A stretch of 22,075 nucleotides of DNA from an uncultured Bacilli bacterium. Lineage in GTDB: Bacteria; Bacillota_I; Bacilli_A; RF39; UBA660. Under the pieces are notes generated by a model. That model was not told where the DNA came from. It was given only the letters and a program-made list of their open reading frames with translations, and searched no databases. Location of the stretch: the NCBI GenBank assembly GCA_947629395.1, contig CANRDQ010000023.1:1-22075 (forward strand), given 5' to 3'. The position numbers and the translations under genes are program-made. Of this stretch, positions 1-7,962 are shown piece by piece. The stretch's first letter is position 1. Every line of letters starts with the position of its first letter.

Positions 1-831
1 AATTCTCTAATTGCTACTAAACTTTCTTTATCACTTGCAGATTATGTAGTTACAGAAGCGGGATTTGGTTCAGATTTAGGAGCAGAAAAATTTTTAGATA
101 TCAAATGTCGTATTGGTAATCTAGTTCCTAATTGTATTGTTATAAATGCTACTATTAGAAGTTTAAAATATAATGGTGGTTGTCCAAAAGAAGACTTAAC
201 TAAAGAAAGTTTAGATTATCTAAAAAAAGGTATTTGTAATTTAGAAGTTCATATTAAAAATATGCAAAAGTATTCTTCCAACATCATTATTTGTTTGAAT
301 AATTTCGCTAGTGATACACAAAATGAAATAAAATGCGTCGAAGAATATGTTAAATCTTTAAATTGTGAATTTGCCATTTCTAAAGCTCATACTGAAGGTG
401 GAAAGGGTTCTCTTGATTTAGCTCAAAAAATTATTAACATTTGTAATCAAGAACCAGACTTTAAATTACTTTATGATTTGAATGATTCTATTACTAACAA
501 AATAGAAAAAATTAGTAAGGAAATATATCATGCTAAAAAAGTTAATTATAATGATCATGTTTTAGAAGACATAAAAAGATTAGAAGACTTAGGATATAAA
601 AACTTACCAATATGTATTGCTAAAACTCAATATTCTATTTCTGATGATGCTACTAAGTTAGGCTTCCCTAAAAATCATGATGTTACTGTTAAAGAAATAA
701 GACTTTGTAGTGGCGCAGGTTTTATCGTTGTTTTAATGGGTAACATTATGACTATGCCTGGTCTTTCTAAAACTCCATCCTATATGAATATGGATATAGA
801 TGAAAACGGTATTATAAGTGGACTATTTTAA
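1..831 (+). CDS. fhs: Formate--tetrahydrofolate ligase, C-terminal part (5' end outside window)
   Basis: This enzyme activates formate with ATP to give 10-formyl-tetrahydrofolate in cytosolic one-carbon metabolism. The reading frame is open from base 1 to a TAA at 829-831, giving 276 residues, about half of the usual roughly 555. Diagnostic family stretches are visible: TEAGFGSDLGAEKF near the left edge, CIAKTQYSISDD, and the C-terminal block with LCSGAGF, MTMPGLSKTP and the terminal GLF typical of the family end. It is the only convincing protein gene on the plus strand, and it converges on the minus-strand yfcE through a shared palindromic terminator. An in-frame ATG at 262 is internal and is not the true start. 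Identity is confident; only the N-terminal half is missing, because of the window edge. Confidence 0.96.
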   Translation, partial: NSLIATKLSLSLADYVVTEAGFGSDLGAEKFLDIKCRIGNLVPNCIVINATIRSLKYNGGCPKEDLTKESLDYLKKGICNLEVHIKNMQKYSSNIIICLNNFASDTQNEIKCVEEYVKSLNCEFAISKAHTEGGKGSLDLAQKIINICNQEPDFKLLYDLNDSITNKIEKISKEIYHAKKVNYNDHVLEDIKRLEDLGYKNLPICIAKTQYSISDDATKLGFPKNHDVTVKEIRLCSGAGFIVVLMGNIMTMPGLSKTPSYMNMDIDENGIISGLF

Positions 832-838
832 AAAGAAA

Positions 839-864
839 AAAAGAATTTCAATTGAAATTCTTTT
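839..864. terminator. Bidirectional intrinsic terminator between fhs and yfcE
   Basis: This is a perfect 26-bp palindrome centred between 851 and 852, built around GAATTTCAATTGAAATTC and flanked by an A-run on the left and a T-run on the right. It can fold on either strand, so it can end both the rightward fhs transcript and the leftward yfcE transcript. The yfcE stop codon (863-865) overlaps its edge. Confidence 0.85.
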
Positions 865-1384
865 ATTTTATATTAATACTATCTATTACAGAACCATCTA
901 ATCTCTTTAGTTCTATCTTTTTCTCATCCATAATTATATAACTATTTTCACTTCCACCTCTTGGTTTAGAGATAGATCCTGGATTTAAGAAAATAATTCC
1001 CTTTTCCTTTCGAATACTACCTATATGTGTATGCCCAGACATAAAAATTTCTCCTACATTATTCGGTAATCTATTTGGATTATACATATGCCCATGTGTC
1101 AAAGTAATCTCTATATTATTTATATTGATATTTTGAATATATTTAACCTCAAAATCAAAATCACTACAACTATAAGAATCATCACAATTACCCATAACTG
1201 CAATTATATCACTAGCTATGGGATTTAATCTTTCAACTACTCCATAATCACTAGGAGAATTATAATAACTAAAAAAGTCTCCTAAAATAATTAGTTTATC
1301 AGCTTTTTCTTCTGCATATCTTGCTAGTGCTTTCTCTAAACAATTAATATCTCCATGAATATCTGAGATACACATTATTTTCAT
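863..1384 (-). CDS. yfcE: YfcE/MJ0936-family metallophosphoesterase
   Basis: This is a small calcineurin-like metallophosphoesterase of the YfcE family, whose characterised members hydrolyse phosphodiester bonds with two metal ions; the physiological substrate is usually unknown. Numbered from the chosen ATG, all metal-site motifs are present: D8-x-H10 in SDIHGD, D36 in GDFF, N66 in GNCD, H97 in THGH and H118-x-H120 in GHTH. The length of 173 residues suits the family. The start is taken as the ATG at 1384, because GGAGG (1392-1396) lies 7 nt upstream of it; a TTG two codons earlier would be only 1 nt from the Shine-Dalgarno. The gene follows the DUF5662 gene by 14 nt, so the two probably form one transcript from the promoter near 2020. 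Confidence 0.92.
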   Translation of the reverse strand: MKIMCISDIHGDINCLEKALARYAEEKADKLIILGDFFSYYNSPSDYGVVERLNPIASDIIAVMGNCDDSYSCSDFDFEVKYIQNININNIEITLTHGHMYNPNRLPNNVGEIFMSGHTHIGSIRKEKGIIFLNPGSISKPRGGSENSYIIMDEKKIELKRLDGSVIDSINIK

Positions 1385-1398
1385 ATTCAAGCCTCCAA

Positions 1399-1998
1399 TT
1401 AACCTATATACTCCTTATAAAGTTTTTTTAAATTCTTTTTATTTATAACTGGATCAACCCCATAAACACTTATATCTGTATAAACTCTTGTCAATAATCT
1501 TTTCATCTTTGGATTCATTTTAGCTTTATCTTTTGTTTTCATCCAATAACTTAATTGATATTCTTTTGTCCATTTTTTACCTTGATATGTCATTCCCGCT
1601 GACATATTATCACATACCATTTCCACAAAATATTTATAAGGCATAACAGGTGCCTTAACTGGAGCGACATAATCATACCAATATTCATAATGGTGCTTAT
1701 TTCTACCCTTATGATGTAACCAAGCTTGAGAATAACCATTTACCATTTTACAATTACTAATAGGGCTACGATTCCCAGAATAATATCTTACACTCTCAAA
1801 AAACTCTGTTGGTGTAAACTTAGATAAGTCATGAACAAAGCCCCTCCATGGTTCTCCTGCTTTTACGCACAAACTAAAAACTTTAAAACGATGCTTGCTT
1901 ACTAATATAATATGTTTACAAACATTTTTTAAAGTTATTTTGTACACCGGCTTTTCTAAATTGTTGTTTTTTACTTTTCTTTTTTTCTTACAACTCAT
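1399..1998 (-). CDS. DUF5662 family protein
   Basis: This 199-residue protein resembles the DUF5662 family, which has no established function. A strongly basic N-terminus (about residues 4-11) is followed by a His-rich core: H36, the HDLSKF motif at 56-61, and a cluster HHKGRNKHH at 95-103 followed by YEYW. These resemble metal-ligand patterns of HD-type helical hydrolases, but that link is inference. No signal peptide or membrane segment is visible. The start is ATG 1998 with a GGGAGAG ribosome-binding site. It is the first gene of a two-gene unit with yfcE, and it sits 47 nt past the FAD/Rieske gene, behind that gene's terminator. The family assignment is from remembered sequence pattern and is fairly confident; the function is unknown. 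Confidence 0.8.
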   Translation of the reverse strand: MSCKKKRKVKNNNLEKPVYKITLKNVCKHIILVSKHRFKVFSLCVKAGEPWRGFVHDLSKFTPTEFFESVRYYSGNRSPISNCKMVNGYSQAWLHHKGRNKHHYEYWYDYVAPVKAPVMPYKYFVEMVCDNMSAGMTYQGKKWTKEYQLSYWMKTKDKAKMNPKMKRLLTRVYTDISVYGVDPVINKKNLKKLYKEYIG

Positions 1999-2016
1999 AC
2001 TTCTCTCTCCCTATTA

Positions 2017-2025
2017 ATTATACCA
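2017..2025 (-). promoter_or_regulatory. Extended -10 promoter for DUF5662-yfcE
   Basis: On the minus strand this reads TGGTATAAT, a full -10 hexamer with the TGn extension, about 20 nt upstream of the DUF5662 start codon. No good -35 is seen, as is usual for extended -10 promoters. The upstream DNA is the terminator of the preceding gene. The same nine bases recur at 12552-12560 and 19496-19504. Confidence 0.6.
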
Positions 2026-2056
2026 TAAAAAAGGAAGAAAAACATTACTTTTCTTC
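2026..2056 (-). terminator. Intrinsic terminator of the FAD/Rieske gene
   Basis: On the minus strand an 8-bp stem, GAAGAAAA paired with TTTTCTTC (plus positions 2049-2056 and 2034-2041), has a 7-nt loop and is followed by C and a run of six U. The stop codon of the FAD/Rieske gene lies inside the structure. Confidence 0.75.
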
Positions 2057-3496
2057 ATAACAAATACTATAATTACTTGGTCCTTCTAAAACATTACCAT
2101 CTATATCAAATCTAGATCCATGACATGGACAATCCCAAGTATTCTCCTCTTTATTAAAGATAACATTACACCCTAAATGTGGACATTTTAAATATACAAT
2201 ATGCTCATTATTATTTTCATCTAAATAAATTCCTACTTTTTTACCATTTCTTTCTTCTATTCTGACCCTATCTCCATACCACTCTTTATAAGGCTTTAAC
2301 TTTTCTGATACAAAAGACTTCATATTACTTCCTAAAATTAATGGAAACTTACTTAATTTAACTCCTCTTTTAGGATTAAATAATGATGTATAGGGATTTT
2401 CTTTATCTAAAATTAAATCACTAATAACTTTCCCCGCAATAGCGCTATTTGTCATTCCCCAAGTATTATAACCTGTCGCTAAAAACAAATCTCTTTTTAT
2501 TTTCCCAATATAAGGAAGAGAATCACTAGTAATAATATCAATATTAGACCATAAATATTCATATTCAAAAGGAAAAGATTTTAATTTAGAAAAATGCACT
2601 TCATCATTAACTTTCATACATAAATTTCTAGACCCATAAAGAAATATTCGATAATTATTTTTATTATTTTTATAAAATCTCATAGATTTAACTGGTTTAT
2701 CCACACTAATAGCATTAAAATCAGAATTTTTATTTTCCTTACTAGCACCAATATAAGATTTTTCTAAATACACTTTTAAAGGAAAGAAAAATGGTGTTAT
2801 AAAATATGGATAATGTAAAGCTAATACCACTTTTTTAGCTTTTATAAAATAATCATTGGCTTTACAAATATAATAATTATTAAAATCTGTAATAGAATAT
2901 ATTCTAGTATTTTCATAAATATCAATATTGTTTTTTAATAATATTTTACTCAAAGCATTAACATATTTTAAAGGATGAAAAGTATAAGTATTAGTTACTT
3001 CCAAAGCTTTTTTACATTCTATACCATTAGGTAATTCTGTTTTTTCTTCTACTTGTTCACCAAAACTTTCTAATAAATCTTTTTCTTCTATTATTTTATT
3101 TAAATTATTTTCATCTTGTGTAAATATATAGGAATTACTTCTTTCTAAATTACATTTAATTTTTTCTGTTTCAACTATTTTATTTACAATAGATATAGCT
3201 TCTTTTTGTGATTCATAATATAATTTAGCTTTTTCATAATTAGTAGCTTTTTTTATTTTAGAATAAATATCTTCTTGTAAAAAAGTAACTTTAGCAGTAG
3301 ATTTAGAAGTTACTCCATGACCTATTTTATTAGCTTCTACTAAAGCTACCTTTAAATTAGAATTTAATAAATGATACCCTATACTAACACCTGTAATTCC
3401 TCCACCTATAATTAAAACATCTACTTCTAAATTATTATCTAAACTACTTAAATTTAAATCTTTTTCTCCATCCAACCAAATACTATTAAATTTCAT
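2045..3496 (-). CDS. FAD-dependent oxidoreductase with C-terminal Rieske [2Fe-2S] domain (YhfW-like)
   Basis: This is a two-domain redox protein. The N-terminal DAO-type FAD domain shows the dinucleotide motif GGGITG near residue 30 and the GVTSKSTAK stretch that follows the first Rossmann unit. A second FAD segment near residue 340 contains LFLATGYNTWGMTNS. The last 46 residues are a Rieske domain with C438-P-H440-LGC and C456-PC-H459-GS, so both Cys/His ligand pairs and the extra disulfide cysteines are intact. This architecture matches Bacillus YhfW, whose substrate is unknown. The start is ATG 3496, 6 nt after GGTG; upstream ATG, GTG and TTG codons overlap the Shine-Dalgarno. The gene lies 42 nt after the patatin gene without a terminator, so it is probably the last gene of the LCP-patatin operon. 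Confidence 0.9.
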   Translation of the reverse strand: MKFNSIWLDGEKDLNLSSLDNNLEVDVLIIGGGITGVSIGYHLLNSNLKVALVEANKIGHGVTSKSTAKVTFLQEDIYSKIKKATNYEKAKLYYESQKEAISIVNKIVETEKIKCNLERSNSYIFTQDENNLNKIIEEKDLLESFGEQVEEKTELPNGIECKKALEVTNTYTFHPLKYVNALSKILLKNNIDIYENTRIYSITDFNNYYICKANDYFIKAKKVVLALHYPYFITPFFFPLKVYLEKSYIGASKENKNSDFNAISVDKPVKSMRFYKNNKNNYRIFLYGSRNLCMKVNDEVHFSKLKSFPFEYEYLWSNIDIITSDSLPYIGKIKRDLFLATGYNTWGMTNSAIAGKVISDLILDKENPYTSLFNPKRGVKLSKFPLILGSNMKSFVSEKLKPYKEWYGDRVRIEERNGKKVGIYLDENNNEHIVYLKCPHLGCNVIFNKEENTWDCPCHGSRFDIDGNVLEGPSNYSICYEEK

Positions 3497-3538
3497 CGTC
3501 ATCACCAATTATATTATTAGCGATTTTTTAACATTTTA

Positions 3539-4390
3539 TTATGAATTTAAGTAATTTACTAAATCATCAATAACCTTATTACAATCTTCAACACCTAAAT
3601 CATAGACTGCTTGTAATTTTTCTTTATGTCGTTCAATAACATTGATCACAATTTTTTTAGAAGGTCTAATTACAAAAATTTCTTTTTTATTTTCTAAATC
3701 AACAATCTTCTCAACAGTACTATTATAATTTTTATATCTATTAAGCATTGTATTAATTAATTGTGGATAATTTTTATATTTTTTCTTTATTTTTTGAATC
3801 TTCTTTTCTGAAAGAGGTTTCTTTCTATATTCAAGATGTTGAGTTAAAACAACAATAATTTTATCGTAACCTAATTCAATACATTTATCTATTGGAATAG
3901 CATCACTTACTCCACCATCTAAATATTCTTTATTATCTATTTTAACTATTTTAGAAACTAAAGGCATTGCGGCACTAGCTCTAAACTTTTCTAAATTAGT
4001 TAAAGCTCTATCAATTGGTAAATATTCTGGTTTACCTGTATTTACATTAGTTACTACTACATAATATCCTGTATTATTTTTAACAAACTCTTCATCATCA
4101 AAAACATCTAATTTAGTATTTACTTTATAATAAGTAAATTTTTTATTAACAACATTACCTGTAAATAGTAAAGATGGTAAACTCATATATCTTAAATCTC
4201 GACAAAATCTTTTATTAATTCTAAGAACTCTTCCTTTTTGTTTTGAAAAATAATTTACTCCAAATAAAGCTCCTGCCGAAACTCCAACTATTCCATCTAC
4301 TTTTATATTATGAGAAAGGAATGTATCTAATACTCCTGCCGTATACATTCCTCTCATTGCGCCACCTTCAAGAACTAATCCTACTTTCAT
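3539..4390 (-). CDS. Patatin-like phospholipase family protein (RssA/YjjU-like)
   Basis: This 283-residue patatin-fold serine hydrolase is probably a cytosolic lipid acyl hydrolase. Visible elements are the oxyanion loop GGAMRG (residues 9-14), the nucleophile motif GVSAG with Ser38, and the second dyad residue Asp158 in YLDGG, so the Ser/Asp dyad is complete. The C-terminal third is rich in lysine, with a KKKYKNYPQ-like helical region and no membrane span. Its ATG overlaps the TGA of the upstream LCP gene by 4 nt (ATGA, 4387-4390), which indicates translational coupling. Such stand-alone patatins are common in gut Bacillota; the substrate is not known. The family call is strong, the specific role is not. 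Confidence 0.93.
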   Translation of the reverse strand: MKVGLVLEGGAMRGMYTAGVLDTFLSHNIKVDGIVGVSAGALFGVNYFSKQKGRVLRINKRFCRDLRYMSLPSLLFTGNVVNKKFTYYKVNTKLDVFDDEEFVKNNTGYYVVVTNVNTGKPEYLPIDRALTNLEKFRASAAMPLVSKIVKIDNKEYLDGGVSDAIPIDKCIELGYDKIIVVLTQHLEYRKKPLSEKKIQKIKKKYKNYPQLINTMLNRYKNYNSTVEKIVDLENKKEIFVIRPSKKIVINVIERHKEKLQAVYDLGVEDCNKVIDDLVNYLNS

Positions 4391-5811
4391 TTTGTATCAC
4401 CCTCTTTTGTTTTTCCAAGATAATTCTGAATTTCTGTTTTAGCTTCCTGAACTGTACTTTCATCAGGAACCATTACATAAAGTCTTCTAGATCCCATACT
4501 GTATGTTGGCTCATAACTACCTGTTCCATCTAAGCTTATAGATTTAACATTATATTTAATATTTTTATCTAATTGTAATTTTAATAAATTAGAAATATTT
4601 TTATATGGCATACTAGTTTCAAAGGTTCCTTCTAAAGAAGTTAGTAAATCCTTATATTTATTAATATTTTTAGTAGAAGTCATTTGATTAATCAAAGCAG
4701 TAATAATAGCTTGTTGATTTTCACCTCTATGTCTATCTCCTGTACTATAGGCATGTCTTTCTCTGGCAAAGGCTAAGGCTGTTTTACCATCCATATGATT
4801 CATACCTTCTTTTATCGTAATAGAACCATCTACATAAGAAGTAAAAGTAGTATCAGAATAAACGTCCACTCCTCCCAATAAATCAATACTCTTTGTTAAA
4901 GTTGAAAAATTAAGTCTTACGTAATAGTTAATATCAACATCAAGTAAATTCTCGATTGTCTTTATACTAGTATCTATACCATACATTCCAGCATGAGTAA
5001 GTTTATCTTTTGATGATGTTCCATCCAAATCAACATAATAATCACGAGGAATTGATACTAATAATATTTTCTCTTTTTTAGGATTAACAACCGCTAAAAT
5101 ATTTACATCACTTCTAGATACACTAGATATTTCTCCATATGTATCAACACCACTAATATACATTACAAAACTATCGGTAGCTGAAAGACGCGAACTATCC
5201 TTTTCTTTCTTAACGAATATCTTATATTGTTTTACCACATTAGTAGTAGTACTAAATTCAGTATATTCCTCTTTTAAAACATTATAACGATTTTCCTCAA
5301 TAATAATAGAATCTGTTTTATTTTTTTCTAAACTAGATACTAAACTATCTATATTTTCATATTTTCTATCTTCATATTTTATATCTTTTTTTACTAATAA
5401 TTTAACTTTTTCATAATTTTTATCATCTTCCAGATAACTTATAGTTTTATTTTCTAACTTATTTATAGAATCTATATTATTACCAGTTTTAGTAATAACA
5501 TCATATGTTACCACTTCATAATCTTTAATAGCTAAACTATTCATAAAATCATAAGTTGAGTTTAAATAACTAAGTATAAAACCAATTCCTACACTACATC
5601 CTATCGAAATAATTATAAAAAACAATCTATTAAATACTTTAGTTTTCTTCTGAATTAATTTTACATCTAAAAACAAAATAATTACTAAAATAATTCCACT
5701 AACAATTAAAAAATATTTAATTGGTAAAATATTTATCTTATATACCATATATAAAGTAAAAACTCCTAAAACAGTTAATACTATACTAGCTAACTTTGCG
5801 ATAAACTTCAT
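4387..5811 (-). CDS. LytR-CpsA-Psr (LCP) family glycopolymer transferase with SBP-like accessory region
   Basis: LCP enzymes transfer polyprenyl-pyrophosphate-linked glycopolymers such as teichoic acids or capsule to peptidoglycan on the outer face of the membrane. This 474-residue protein has three membrane segments (about residues 5-25, 32-52 and 62-84) and then an extracellular part. Residues about 95-215 look like one lobe of a periplasmic-binding-protein fold, as in LCP proteins with accessory domains (ISYLEDD, then a Leu-rich helix and DSIIIEENRY). The LCP domain proper starts near residue 230 with the LLVSIPRDYYVDL strand and contains HAGMYG, LLGGVDV and the arginine motif RERHAYSTGDRHRGENQQA. 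The start ATG is preceded by AAGGAAG. It is first in an operon with patatin and FAD/Rieske genes. Confidence 0.93.
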   Translation of the reverse strand: MKFIAKLASIVLTVLGVFTLYMVYKINILPIKYFLIVSGIILVIILFLDVKLIQKKTKVFNRLFFIIISIGCSVGIGFILSYLNSTYDFMNSLAIKDYEVVTYDVITKTGNNIDSINKLENKTISYLEDDKNYEKVKLLVKKDIKYEDRKYENIDSLVSSLEKNKTDSIIIEENRYNVLKEEYTEFSTTTNVVKQYKIFVKKEKDSSRLSATDSFVMYISGVDTYGEISSVSRSDVNILAVVNPKKEKILLVSIPRDYYVDLDGTSSKDKLTHAGMYGIDTSIKTIENLLDVDINYYVRLNFSTLTKSIDLLGGVDVYSDTTFTSYVDGSITIKEGMNHMDGKTALAFARERHAYSTGDRHRGENQQAIITALINQMTSTKNINKYKDLLTSLEGTFETSMPYKNISNLLKLQLDKNIKYNVKSISLDGTGSYEPTYSMGSRRLYVMVPDESTVQEAKTEIQNYLGKTKEGDTK

Positions 5812-5825
5812 TATAACACTTCCTT

Positions 5826-5855
5826 ATTATATATTAAGTATATCATAACTATCAA
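5826..5855 (-). promoter_or_regulatory. Promoter of the LCP-patatin-FAD operon
   Basis: On the minus strand TTGATA (5850-5855) and TATAAT (5826-5831) are separated by 18 nt, close to the sigma-A consensus. The site lies 15-44 nt upstream of the LCP start codon and downstream of the aquaporin terminator. Confidence 0.55.
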
Positions 5856-5870
5856 ACTGTCTTTTAGTAA

Positions 5871-5907
5871 AGAAAAAGAAAAAGTACAAGTTTTGTCAAC
5901 CTGTACT
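5871..5907 (-). terminator. Intrinsic terminator of the aquaporin gene
   Basis: On the minus strand, AGTACAGG pairs with CTTGTACT (one G-U) around a 9-nt loop and is followed by a U-rich tract. It begins 5 nt after the aquaporin stop codon. Confidence 0.8.
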
Positions 5908-5912
5908 AAATA

Positions 5913-6659
5913 CTATTTTTTCTTTTTATCTTTTTTGTCAGCTTTTTCTTTTTTTTCAGGTTTTTCTTCTGTTTCTTTCTTGTCTTCTTCCTTAGTTAAA
6001 TACATCCAAAGATAAGTAGCAATTACTGCCCCAACAAGTGGCGCAAGAATAAATACCCAAACTTGAGAAAGAGCTTCTCCTCCTGCGACTAAAGCAGGTC
6101 CTAAACTTCTAGCTGGATTTACACTAGTTCCTGTAAGAGGAATACCAATAATATGAACAAAAGCTAAAGCAAGTCCAATTACAATTCCTGATACACTAGA
6201 AAATTCTTTCTTAGAAGTTACACCTAAGATTACTAGTACAAAAATACAAGTAAGAATAACTTCAACAAGTAAAGCTCCATAAACATTTAATCCAACATAA
6301 GATGCACTATCATAACCATTAGTTCCAAGTCCTAAAATTATTGGATTACACATACTACCAATTAATTTTAAAACTAAAGCAGCCATGATTCCACCAAGTA
6401 CTTGAGCAATTACGTATCCTATAAAATCTTTTTTATCTAACTTCTTACTTAAAAACATTGATAAAGAAACAGCTGGATTAATATGACAACCAGAAATATT
6501 ACCAATTGAATAAGCCATAGCTACTATAGAAAGTCCAAAAGCCATAGAAATTCCAAGTACACCTAAAACTCCTTCAACTCCTCCTGATATTGCTGCTGCT
6601 CCACAACCAACTAAAGTAAGTACAAATGTACCAATAAACTCTGCAACATACTTTTTCAT
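5913..6659 (-). CDS. aqpZ: Aquaporin (AqpZ-type water channel)
   Basis: This 248-residue major intrinsic protein has six membrane helices and both NPA boxes: HINPAVS (N61-P62-A63) and SVNPARS (N181-P182-A183). The selectivity-filter positions, aligned by eye with E. coli AqpZ, are F41, H169, T178 and R184, the water-selective set rather than the glycerol set of GlpF. The gene therefore most likely encodes an orthodox water channel. An unusual feature is the C-terminal tail of about 25 residues after the last helix, made almost only of Lys and Glu, with several KKE/KKDK repeats. The start is ATG 6659 with GGAGG 6 nt upstream. It is a single-gene unit with its own terminator and a plausible -10. 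The specificity call rests on motif comparison only. Confidence 0.92.
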   Translation of the reverse strand: MKKYVAEFIGTFVLTLVGCGAAAISGGVEGVLGVLGISMAFGLSIVAMAYSIGNISGCHINPAVSLSMFLSKKLDKKDFIGYVIAQVLGGIMAALVLKLIGSMCNPIILGLGTNGYDSASYVGLNVYGALLVEVILTCIFVLVILGVTSKKEFSSVSGIVIGLALAFVHIIGIPLTGTSVNPARSLGPALVAGGEALSQVWVFILAPLVGAVIATYLWMYLTKEEDKKETEEKPEKKEKADKKDKKKK

Positions 6660-6682
6660 GTTTTTCCTCCTATTCCACTACA

Positions 6683-6688
6683 ATTATA
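6683..6688 (-). promoter_or_regulatory. Probable -10 element of the aquaporin promoter
   Basis: TATAAT on the minus strand lies about 24 nt upstream of the aquaporin ATG. The -35 region is poor, so this is a tentative call. Confidence 0.4.
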
Positions 6689-6712
6689 CTACATTAATGC
6701 CTAAAATAACAG

Positions 6713-6744
6713 AAAAAAAAGATAAGATACTTTCATATCTTATC
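6713..6744 (-). terminator. Intrinsic terminator of the ftsE-ftsX-M23 operon
   Basis: On the minus strand, GATAAGATA pairs with TATCTTATC across a 6-nt loop (plus 6721-6729 and 6736-6744) and is followed by eight U. The hydrolase stop codon (6740-6742) is inside the stem. Confidence 0.9.
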
Positions 6745-7957
6745 TATTAGTCCAACTTGCTGGTAAAGTTACATATCTAGTTGGATTAACTATTGATTTT
6801 AAATACTTATTATAATTACCACCACATTCACTTGTTGCATTCCAATGACAAGTTGCCATTTCTAAGTGAAGATGAATATAAGTACCTCCTTCATCTCCTC
6901 CATCAGTACAACCAGTGTTACCCATTTTTCCAATTGGTGTATAAGCCGATACAGTCTGTCCGTTACTTACATAAACCTGACTTAAATGTACATAACTAGT
7001 ATATAGCATTTTTCCATTTATATTATGTTTTATAACTACGATATTAGCATTTCCGTTACATTTATAACGACAGAAAGATCTACAATTATCATTATATCTC
7101 GCTACTACCAATCCAGAAGCAACCGGATAAATAGTTTCATTCTTTTTATTAGGACTACCAATATCTTGTCCTACATGACCACTATATGAATAAAGTCCAC
7201 CATTTCTTGTTCCTACTAAAGTAGGTCTTAAAGTACTTCCTGTACTAGGTATTGATCCAGATGGAGTATTTCTAGCAATACAACGTTCAACTTCTTCATT
7301 AGCTCCACAGCCCATTTTCTTTAAACTAGCAAGACTAGCTTTAGCTGCCTTAAGTTGTTCTTGAACACTAGGCATTGTATCTCTAACTGCCTTTGTATCC
7401 GCATTTATCTTTTGACGTTCAGTTTTAAGCTGTGCTTGTAAAGAATTTAATTCTTGTTTTTTAGTATTTAATTGTTTTTGTTTTTCTTTATTTTTAACAA
7501 TCAATTCCTTTAACTCTTTCATAATCTTATCATTATATTCAGTAAGTTGTTCAGTCATTGAAATTCTATAAATCATATCAGTAATACTTGTTGCCCCAAA
7601 AATATATTGTAAATAAGAGTTTTCTCCACTTGATAATTGATAATATTCAATAATCTTTTTACTCTCTTCACCTTTTTCTTTTATTTTTTTATTACTAGCA
7701 TTTATTTCATTTTCTAATGTCTCAATATCACTTTCAGCCTGACTGATTTGACTTTGAATATTAGCAATACGTCTAGTAATCTCTGCAACTTCAGCATCAT
7801 TTTTGGCAATATGTTTTTGTTTTTCTTCTATTTCTGCTGTATATTTAGAAACTTCATTTTCATAATCCCTAACAGTTTTTGCACTAACACTAATTGGTAC
7901 TAGAAAATAATATCCAATTAATGAGAAAGCAATTGAAGATATTATTATTTTTTTCAT
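6740..7957 (-). CDS. Secreted coiled-coil murein hydrolase with M23 peptidase domain (FtsEX partner, EnvC/PcsB-like role)
   Basis: This exported peptidoglycan hydrolase has 405 residues from the chosen start. A signal peptide covers residues 1-26 (VSA/KT cleavage likely). A long Lys/Glu/Gln-rich coiled coil covers about 30-110 and 140-215. After a Ser/Pro/Thr linker, an M23 (LytM-type) domain covers about 245-395. All catalytic positions are present: H261-xxx-D265, H324 in YVHLS, and H362-x-H364, so it should be an active zinc endopeptidase, unlike the degenerate LytM domain of E. coli EnvC. All eight cysteines (217, 226, 292, 296, 300, 350, 370, 378) are in the C-terminal half. It directly follows ftsX, and in known systems FtsEX controls a coiled-coil hydrolase, so it is the likely effector. 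The start at 7957 has AGGTG 8 nt upstream; a GTG and an ATG further up overlap the Shine-Dalgarno and the ftsX stop. Confidence 0.9.
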   Translation of the reverse strand: MKKIIISSIAFSLIGYYFLVPISVSAKTVRDYENEVSKYTAEIEEKQKHIAKNDAEVAEITRRIANIQSQISQAESDIETLENEINASNKKIKEKGEESKKIIEYYQLSSGENSYLQYIFGATSITDMIYRISMTEQLTEYNDKIMKELKELIVKNKEKQKQLNTKKQELNSLQAQLKTERQKINADTKAVRDTMPSVQEQLKAAKASLASLKKMGCGANEEVERCIARNTPSGSIPSTGSTLRPTLVGTRNGGLYSYSGHVGQDIGSPNKKNETIYPVASGLVVARYNDNCRSFCRYKCNGNANIVVIKHNINGKMLYTSYVHLSQVYVSNGQTVSAYTPIGKMGNTGCTDGGDEGGTYIHLHLEMATCHWNATSECGGNYNKYLKSIVNPTRYVTLPASWTNR

Positions 7958-7962
7958 ATTCA

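Noticed and set aside
4243..4533. 96-residue open frame on the plus strand across the patatin/LCP junction
   Set aside because: It is antisense to two well-supported genes and reads as a hydrophobic shadow of AT-rich codons.
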